Assembly: GCF_932294415.1 (NCBI RefSeq)
Contig: NC_065535.1
Coordinates: 26,320,782-26,384,781 of the forward strand
DNA from: Quercus robur
Lineage: Eukaryota > Streptophyta > Magnoliopsida > Fagales > Fagaceae
Reading direction: 5' to 3'
DNA length: 64,000 nt
Below the pieces are notes generated by a model that was given only the letters and a program-made list of their open reading frames with translations, searched no databases and was not told where the DNA came from. This document shows positions 49,301 to 59,700 of this stretch, piece by piece. How positions within the stretch are numbered: position 1 is the stretch's first letter; each line of letters starts with the position of its first letter. Made by a program: the position numbers and the translations under genes.

Positions 49301-52300
49301 AAGGGGACTAAATGGGAGTAATAGGGTTGCTGTTTGCTCTTTTAATAAGGCCATTCAAGGTACACAAGTCACATCCTTCCCTTGGAATAGTATCCGGTAT
49401 GTTAAGGCTCCTAAGCAGCTATCCTTCTCTGTATGGATAGTAGATCGGGGAAAAATCCTTGTGATAATCTCATAAAGTGATTTTCTCTAGTGGGTTGGTT
49501 TTGTAAGTGTTGGTGTAGCAGGGAGACAGTTAATCAATTATTGATTCATTGTGATATCTTGTGGAGATGCATCATTGGAGCTCTTGGGATCAATGGGTGC
49601 TACCTAAAAGGATGGTGGGCATCATGTTTGGGTGGAAGAATTGGTTTGGGAAGCACTCATCGGATATTTGGAACATTGCCCCCTTATGTTTAATGTGGAT
49701 TTTATGGAATGAACAAAATAGCCGCACTTTTGATATTTCGAACTTTGACTGGTCTTGTGTGTGTGGTCTTTCAAGTGGCAATTCTCTTTTATCTTTTAGG
49801 CAGACGACTCCTATGGAGCAGTTGTCAAGCTGTATCTTTTCTACCATCAAAGATTAAGAAAGACTTATGGAGACCTTTTAATAGTTTGTCCGTTTTTATA
49901 AAAAAAAATAAAAAATTATTCTTCATTGATTTCAATTTTCAGTTATAAATATCTAAATTAAAGTAGATGAACATGTAAAGACAAAATTATATGTAAAGTT
50001 TAAACCGCCTAATATGAATATATATAGACAGTATTTTTGTTTTGATTTTCCATTCATTTATTATTTAGTTATAACATCAAAATTAAAGTAGATGAGTATG
50101 AAAGTTAAAACCACCTAAGAGGGATATGTATAACCAATATATTAATATATTTAATATTGTCAAAAAAATTAAAGATAAAAACGAATAAGAAAAAGAATAA
50201 TGATATGGCTAATGAGGTGACTTAACAAGAGCATAACAACAATAAATACTACACTTTAGCTTATATATATATATTAGAGACTTTGGGCCTATTAGTTTGG
50301 TGGGGAGCGTGTATAAAATTTTGGCTAAGGTGTTAGCAAATCACCTAAAAAGAGTTTTGGATCAATTGATCTCAAAATGGCTTTGTGTGTGGTGGACAGA
50401 TACTTGACTCAGTTCTTATTGCCAATGAATGCACGAATAGTCAAGTGAAGAGTCAAGTTCCGGGGGTTATATGCAAGATAGACATTGAAAAAGCTTATGA
50501 TCATGTGAATTGGGAGGCACTTCTAGATTTGTTAAGGAGGATGGGCTTTGGATAGAGATGGTGTAGGTGGATTCACACTTGTATCTCGACGATTCAGTAT
50601 TCTGTTTTGGTAAATGGATCTCCAACTGACTTTTTTGGAAGTTTGAGGGGATTGAGACAAAGAGATCCATTATCTCTTACGTTGTTTTTGCTCATGATGG
50701 AAATCTTTAGTAAGATGTTGAAGAGAATGGAGGGGGGGGGGGGGGGGGGGGGTTTAATTAGTGGCTTTAAGGCTAATGGTAGGCGGGGTGATGGAGTTTG
50801 TGTTTCACATCTATTGTTTGCAGATGATACGAGCTTGTTTTGTGATGCAAATGTGGAGCAAATTCTTCATATGAGGATGTTGCTTCTATGCTTTCAAGCT
50901 GTCACTGGCTTGAAGGTGAATGTTCGTAAGAGCAAAATGGTCCCAATTGAGGAGGTAGATAATGTGCATGTTTTGGCAAGGCTTTTGGGGTGTAGGGTTG
51001 GGAATCTACCCATGTCTTATCTTGGCATGCCTCTGGGGGCCTCTCATAAGTCTTCTTCTATTTGGAATCCTATATTGGAGAAATTTGAGAGAAAATTGGC
51101 AAGATGGAAGAAGCAATATTTGTCCAAAGGTGGTAGGCTAACTTTAATTTAAGGGTACATTATCAAGTCTTCCTACTTATTTCCTATCACTTTTAACATT
51201 CCTACTAGTGTGGCAAATAAGATTGAAAAAATGCAAAGGGATTTTCTTTGGGAAGGTATGGGAAGCAAATCTAAACGACATTTGGTAGGATGGGATAAAG
51301 TGTGCATTCCTATGGCCATGGTGGTTTAGGGATAAGGAAACTAACTTCGTTTAATAAAGCTCTATTAAAAAATGGTTATGTCGTTTTGGGGTTAAGGAGA
51401 ATCGTCTTTGGAGGAGGGTGATAACTATGAAGTTTGGGGAAGAATGGGGAGATAGAGTTCTAAGTTGGGCAGGGGTGTTCATGGTTGCGGTTTGTGGAGA
51501 GATATTTGTATGGGATGGGTTGGGAGGATTATAGCCAAAAATACTCGGTTTGAGATTAGGGTGGGAATAAAGTGAGATTCTGGCATGATTGTTAGTGTGG
51601 GGTTCAACCTCTTCGAGTGACATTTCCAATTTTGTATGAGATAGCCATGAAGAAAGAGACATCTGTTGCATTATCCTTGACCAGACAGAGGGAAGGGGGA
51701 AGGTGGACTGGGGATGTGAGGTTTGCTCGAGATTTGAATGATTAGGAGGTGGGTTCTATGGTGGATTTTCTTCATTTTTTGGAGAATAATGCCCCTTTAA
51801 TTGATAATGGGGACTGATTGAGATGGATTTTGAGGAAGAATGAGAATTTTGACATTCACTCGCACTAGAAATGCTCTACGAGACTCCTCCTCTGTCACTT
51901 TTCCTTGGGAAGGTATTTGGGGAGTGAAGACACCTAGGCGAGTTTCTTTTTTTTGTTTAGACTGCAGCTAGGAGTAAGATACTCACTAGTGATAATATGA
52001 GGAGTAGGGGGGGTTTGATTTTGTTGATTGGTGTTGCATGTGTCACTGTTGTGGGGAGATTGTGGATCATTTGTTGATTCATTGTGAAAAGGCACAACAA
52101 TTATGGTGCTTCGTCTTTCGATTTTTTGGGGTGCCCTAGGTCTTACCAAGAATGGTGCTTGATCTTCTTTTTGGTTGGAGGAATTGGATGAAAATAGTTC
52201 TAGAGATCAATTGCTTGCTTCTTTCAGTGGTTTTTGGTTTGATTGTTCTCGGGCTTGGAGACTCACATCTTGTAACTCCATCCCCTTGTTCATTAGCTCC

Positions 52301-53734
52301 TTCTTTTTTGTAATTTGGTTTCTGTTTTTTTCCTTCTTCTTTATGTACTTTTTGACTACTTTGTGCTTTTCCAGCATATTGTAGTGTCTTTAGGATATTT
52401 TTTCTTACCTATATATATATTTGTAATTCTTTTAGGTTACTCTGTGGTCATTCTTATGCGTACTGAGTAGTCTATTCACATAATAAACATCATTACTTAT
52501 AAAAAATAAAAAATAAAGAAAGAAAGAAAAAGAAATCTCAAATCTTGGCCTAAGAACTTTTAAGTGAGGTTTTTAATCATCTTCGTCAGGTCTCATTATT
52601 TGGTTCCAGCACAAATATCATAACTTAATCTTTTGATCAATCTACCTAGCTACTACAGCTGGAGGCCTATGAAACCAGACGTTGTGGTAATAGAGGCTGT
52701 GGAGGTTGTGTTCAATGGGGAGGCCAAAGTAAAGGCAGCACTTTTATAAATGTACTCCTTGCGGAGGTGAGAATCGCAATGTAGATTTTTGTTGGGACCT
52801 TTATGGCAAACCTATAGCTCATCAGTCAGTTTTCAGATAAAGGAAAATACTTCATAGCCTCTTACACCCACTTCAGCAACCAAACTATCTCTATTCCTGA
52901 GAGAGAGCATCGTTGTCTTGTGTCTCTACAACCTCATTCCGCTGCATCTTCTTCCACTACCACTCTCACTCAGATAGGGGTCACTGACTTAGGTACCAAT
53001 AATCACATGATGGGTGGTAACTCAGGTTTGCTTTCCGACTTCACCACTCTAATCATTCCTGTCATGTCACTTGGGCAAATGGCTCAACCTCACACATTTT
53101 TGGTTTGGGCATTGCTAATCTTAGCCCCATTCTTTTGTTATCTCATCTTATATGTCCCTAAATTTCCTTTATCTCCTGTCTATTAGTAAGATAACCAAAA
53201 CTCCTAACTAATGCTACAATACTTTTGCCCTCTTCCTGTGTCTTTCAAGATCTCAAGACTGGAAGGAATATGTGTGGCAGGTGTGAAAATTCGGTTGAAT
53301 TTATTACCTAGACAATGGTGACTTTTGTTGTTTTCAAGATCTTGAGACCATTTTTCTACAAAGAATATGATTGGGAGAATATTTTTTTTTGGATAGGCAA
53401 TAAGACTTTTGTTTTATTATTTTTATAAGATATCATGGTATTTAATTTAGATAATTACATTTTTTATACAAAATAAACAGGTAGAGAAAAAAAAATATAT
53501 AATAAATATGATGTGGTGATATTATCCTTTTCCTATAAAAGAATAGGGAAAAAAATTGTAAACTAATAAAAAGTTACCTATTATGTAATAAGATTATAAC
53601 AATAAATTTATACAAAATATCTTTTCTATCCACCCCTTTTCTTTTTTCAACAAAATAATATAAATATATATATATATATATATCCTTACACTTTTCCATC
53701 CTTCCTATCTTGTCTATTTATTAAAAAAAATATA

Positions 53735-53772
<38 letters not shown>

Positions 53773-56700
53773 TCCATCCTAGATTTCTATCCTCTCTCAA
53801 CCATACAACCCTAAAAATGAATATCAATCAATGGGTTTGCAAAGTTCAAAGGTAAAGCAACCTAAATCAAGTTGCACCCCTGGCCACAAGGAGCTAACTA
53901 TGAAAATCATATATAATTATACAAATATATCTTAAATGAATCATTTGATGGCACCAATACAGAAGATGAAGTTATCTCAGTTAAATATCCAAAATTTCTC
54001 CAGAAATGAAGGGAGAGTGAGAAGAAAAAAAATGCTAATACCTGGAAGGTATCTTTTCCTACAGCATCATAGACAACATCAACCCCATTGCCTGATGTTA
54101 TCTCATTGACACGAGCAACAAAATCCTCTTCCTTATAGATTATAACATGGTGGCATCCATCATCCTTGGCTTGAACTGCCTTCTCTTTCGTTGAGACAGT
54201 TCCAATGACGATGGCACCTAGGGCATTAGCCCACTGGCTTAATAGAGAACCAACTCCACCAGCTGCTGCATGAACAAGGATTGTGTGTCCAGGTTCCACC
54301 TACACAAGACAATTATTCATATCTAGTACTTGATGTAAATAAGAATGTTTAACAAGCTGGGAAAGAGAGCCAAATTTAGCACAATGCCAGGTTTGAAGTG
54401 TTCTATTTGAGCTAATTAGGAGAATACGGGACAAATGCATAGCAATATACTTATAATAACAGTTTTTCAAACAGATGAAAACAGACCTTTTCAGATTTAT
54501 CATGGTATTGCTGCCAATCCAAATTATTTACACACATACACACGCTATTACAATTTTTTTTTAAATTAAAAAAAAAAGGGACGCAACCCATGTACATGGG
54601 ATGTATATGAGAGATACGCCAAAATTTATCAACCAAAGCCACAAAGATCAATAAATTCAAGTAAATTCGAAAAAGAAAAATGTAAAGTAGCAGCTGCTCA
54701 ATCATATAATGACTACAGAAACAAAAACTTCAGATCCTATTTTCACATAAAGATAAATAAACTCAAGTAATTTTGAAAAAGGAAAATGTAAAGTGGCAAT
54801 TGTCCAATCATATACTGATCACTCAGGGACGGAACTTGGCCCCCCTGGATTTTTTAAAATTTCTATTTTAATATTAATAAAATCATAAATTTTATAGATT
54901 CATATGTAAATATACTTATCGGCCCCCCTAAGATTTGAAGGATAGAAAAAATACTAATGATTAAGTTAATGTCCAGCTTAGATTCTCCATGATACAGTGG
55001 TGTACGTGGCTACAAAGAAGATTTAATATTTGCTTTGCTGTTGTGATTTAAAGATGTTTAAAATTTTAGTTGTTGTGTTTGTATTGATTGTAATCCACTT
55101 TCTTTGTGTTAAACTTTGGATCAGAATGAGAGAAAACTGAAATTGTTTTCATTGAATTGATAAACATTACAACTCTGTTTAAATATATACAAAACAGAGT
55201 AGAAAGGAGAAGGAAAAACTAACTAGTCAACTTGCACCAACTGAAATTAACAACCTAGCAAACTATTGAAACAACCAATCACAAGATGAGATGTGGCTAC
55301 TTTAACTGGTTAAATATAGAGACCTAACAATCTAAAGTTTTACATAATATAAGAACTTGGACAAACTTGCAGAAGCCTTCATTATTTACACTTTGTACCA
55401 ATACATTATAGTTAACAACGCAATAAATTTTTTTCCTTTTTTCAACAAAAATAGAAAGAGTTAATCCTCTCTTGAAATAGCCCAATCAACATCTAGTGAT
55501 ATAAAATTGGCTTCAGTTTTATAAAATGAAATTGGAAGATGATCGCTTGACAGATTTTTTTATTTTATACACTGTGATATATAGTATGTAATCATAGATG
55601 AATTATGAATATTAAAAGAACGCTGAGTTCACTTTTAATAGATTAGTGTATTGTAATGTATTAAAAAGTTGATTTTCATGATTTCTTTTTTCATACATTG
55701 CCCCCCCCCCCCCCCCTCTCACTCTATATCCTAGGTCCGTATCACAGAGACAAAAGCTTCAAATCCAAAATTGTTTTTTCACACCCCTCGAAGCTTTAAA
55801 CATTTCATTCTCTCCATATACACCACATAAGACAGAGGAATTGCATTCCGTATGTTTATATTGTGATGATCAAATCTATCCCTCGAGCAAGCCAACAATT
55901 CAATAAAACGTCTTGGCATGATCCACTAAATCTTAAATAAAGAAAAGACCATAGCCCACAATTCTCTAGCAACCAGCTAGCGTGGTCATATGCTTTCTCC
56001 AGATCTAGCTTGCACAAAACCTCTGGTATACTTGACTTTAGATGGCTATATAAGCATTCATTGGCAATCAAAACCTAGTCTAGAATCTGCCTCCTGCTAA
56101 CAAAGGCATTCTAAGGAACCGACACCACCTTATGAAGCGCCAACTTTAATTTGTTTGCCAATACTTTAGCCATGATCTTGTAAACCCCTGTAATCAAACT
56201 AATAGGAAGAAAGTCCTTAATCTTTGCTGCCCCAAGGTTTTTTGGAATAAGAGAGACAAAAGTAGCATTAAAACTTTTCTCAAAGGTGTAGTGCTCATGG
56301 AAGTGATGGAAAACCATAATTAAATCCACCTTCACAACATCCCAACAGCTTTGGAAAAAAGCCATCTGGACCTAGTGCTTTGTCCACACTCATGTTTGAC
56401 ACCGCCTCATAGACCTCATCCTCCGTGAAACACCTCTCCAGGCACTTAGAATCCACCTCCTCAAGGGCTAGAAGATCTAAGCCATCTAGTAAAGGTTGCT
56501 AGACTCCCTGTTCAGAGAAAAAGCCATTATAAAAATCCGCAATCTTCCCATTAATGATTAATTGCCTCTTGATTAGTGAGCTCCTCTCCATCTACAAGTT
56601 ATCCCCCAATATAATTATGATGGCGGTGTGAATTTGTAAGCCTATGAAAGAACTTTGTATTTTTGTACCCTTCCTTCAAGCACAATATCCTTGATTTTTG

Positions 56701-59700
56701 GCTTTGCCTCCAATTAATCTCTTTCATCAACAAGATTCATTCAAGCTCTACTTAGGCCTACTCCCTTTGCAATTTTTCATCAAGTAATATCCTATGCTCC
56801 TCAATCTCATCCATAGAATTAATACCATTCAACAAAGTGTCTTTATCAAATAATATTGCCAAACTCTAAGGTATTCCACTTTTTCAAATCAAAGCTTCAG
56901 GGCTTTCAACTTGTTTGCCAAAACAAAACTAGGAGATCCATAAATAGGAATCCCACCAACCTTTCACCTTTTCTACAAAGCCATTTGCCTCTTTCCACAT
57001 ATTTTCAAATCTAAACCCCATTTCACAGCACCACACTCCAATAAAATAGGGTGTTGATCCAACAAAAGCCTTGGTAGATATGCCTCTAAGTAATCATAGA
57101 AAAATGCTCCTCTAAAAGCGGAGTGATCAAAAAACTGTCTATAAAATCAAGCTATTTGCTTCAATGGAGACAGTAGTTTTTTTTTTTTGATAAGTAACAA
57201 AAGGTTATTAATAAAAAAAAAAAGAATATCCAAGTATGCTGGAGGTGTACTTGAGCAGTAGTACATCAATCTTTCAAATTACAATGCTCAAACATATCTA
57301 ATAAATTAGAACAGGGAAGAGAGTTAAAAGCAATACTCCAATCCAGTAAAAAGTGAAGAAGGAGAGATTTAATCTCGAGTATAGACCATTCACTTCCCTC
57401 AAAGCATCTCACATTCCGTTCTCGCCAAAGACACTATATGACACAATGCTAAATAAAAAGTTCTCTTGGAATTTTTCTAATGGTCAAGTGCTAAGTCCAA
57501 TCAACCCTAGGGGCCGACTCTTAGGTATGTTCTCTCTTACTTTGTGTTGACTCCAAAAGCCTAGGTGCAAACTCTTAGGTTATCTATCTTTGGTTTTGTC
57601 CTACATCAGCTCAAAAATTTTATTAACCATCTACTGCCAAAAAGTTTCTCTCACCATGGCATAATGCAAGCGGCAGCTCTCAAGACTCAAAACCTACACG
57701 CGTGCTCAGCAGCTCAAGACTTGAATAAAAGTCAACTTTGAACATGAATTTTTTATAGTGTCACTAGATACCCCATTTGATGAGAAGTATAAAAATGCAC
57801 CAGAATTTTTTTGATAGTTACCAAATTCACCTGATTTTAAAAATAACTCCTAACAATCAAACTAGCTAAGGTTTTTTTAGGAATCACTCCTAGGATTTGT
57901 ATGTTTCACACGCTCATGTAAACAGCTGTAAATAAATTTAAAAAATCCAGAAATTTTAATATCTCATAAGACAGCCACATATGCTTTTCTAGTGAAGTTG
58001 CTAGAAACTTGTTGACAAAATGTTTTGAAATACCCCTAAATTTATACAAAAGAAAACCGTTAAAAATCAACATTAACTAAGCAGCAACTAAGAAAATAAA
58101 TTTAAGACCCAACTAAAACAACTCCCAACAATCAAACTAGCTAGATAGATCATGAGTGGCATCATAGCATCATTGAAAACTCAAATTAAAAACTATGCTT
58201 TAGAATTTGGATTCCCATGTCTCTTGTAGGCCTTTCCAAAGTGTCTTCTTCTGTTACCATTGAATCTCTTCCCTTAAAATAGGTGGAGGGTGAAGTCACG
58301 GGTGGTTTAACTCCTTATGGATGTGTAAGATTTATTTACCAATAAACAATTATTATATAAAAAGGGATAACTAACACTTTTTTTGGTAACAAAAATAATT
58401 CATTCAAATAACTTAATAGATATGGGCTTTGGTAACAAAAATAATTCATTCAGATAACTTAATAGATATGGGCTTCAGCATTGTGGCTTATCAAAATAAG
58501 GTCAACATTGTAACACAGCTGGCCAAAAGCTATAATGATAACTTTGGTGTTTATCATACTTTCAATGTCACATACATATATGCAAGGGGTGTAGAGCCAA
58601 CCCACCAACCTGCCAAAACCGACCCGACCAAACCCAACCCAACTCACAAGGTTGGGTCGGTTTTTAGGGGTTGGTGGGTTGAGTTGGATTATGAAATTTT
58701 TATAATAGTGGATCGGGTAGGTTTGGGTCATAACAAAAACAAACCCACCTAACCCGACCCACCTATATATTTAAATTTTAAATTATATATATTTAAAAAT
58801 ATATTATATAATTAATGAATCTTTTATTTAATTTTTTCCCCTATTCAGTTCTTCCTATATAAAACCTAATTACCTCGCAAACCCTAACAATTTTATTTCT
58901 CTCTCTACCGCCTCCCACTCTCACTCTCCCACTCCACTCCAATTTGTTTATAACTGAATTGGGATACTAGTTCATGTATATTTTTTTTATAACTGAGTTG
59001 GAATACTAATTCATGAATATTTCGTTGATCAACTCAGGTAGCAAATGAGATATATTTTTTTTCCGCTCAATTTAATAATAATAGTAATAAAAAATAAATA
59101 ATAAAAAGTTGTCCAACCCATAGGTTCAACCTGACCCAACCTGATCCAAGTGAGTTGGGTCGAACTCCTGTGATGGGTTGGATTTTTTTAACCCACCATG
59201 GTAGGTTGGGTCGAAAAATTCCCTCAACCTGACCCAACTTGAACCATGCATACCCCTAAGCCACACCCTTAACATGGCGATGATGATCCTTCTTCTAAAT
59301 ATAGATTAGAATTTACAAGCATTAACAGACTGAATATGTATAAATGCATGTGATACAGAACACAAATTCACGGACGATACCAACTCAATATTAGAAGACA
59401 TTTTACCACAATTTTTATTTATATCAAGGTTTCTAGTCCAAATACTTTAAAGGCTCAATTTAATATAAATTTCAACTTTTGGAGTATATATGCAGCTGCA
59501 TTAGTATAGAACCTACCTTGAAGCAACGGCGGAGTAAAAATTGAGCTGTCATACCCTTGAGGATGACGGATGCTGCAATGATAGGATCAATAGAGGGAGG
59601 AACAGGCACAACTTTGTTTGCAGGAAGAATCTGCTCTTCAGCATATGAGCCCATTGGATCACCAGCATAAGCTACAAGGTCTCCAACTTGCCTGTCAGTT

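Larger units (their letters stand above)
48073..53390 (+). mobile_element. Ty1/Copia LTR retrotransposon fossil, broken and split by LINEs
   Basis: A primer-binding-site-like TGGTATTAGAGCC lies at about 48137, next to a second similar copy at about 48079. Gag N-terminal sequence ([26 protein letters not shown]) follows near 48850-48960. The element resumes after inserted LINE sequence at about 52540 with the gag nucleic-acid-binding region, the protease region and the start of the next domain, to about 53390. The rest of pol and the 3' LTR are absent and the 5' LTR border is not defined. The element is broken by many changes and by the nested LINEs. It is old: later insertions sit inside it. 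Confidence 0.75.

Noticed and set aside
53907-54299. 130-codon frame as a separate short oxidoreductase
   Set aside because: It is exon 3 of the four-exon gene, extended into the intron past the donor at 54041.
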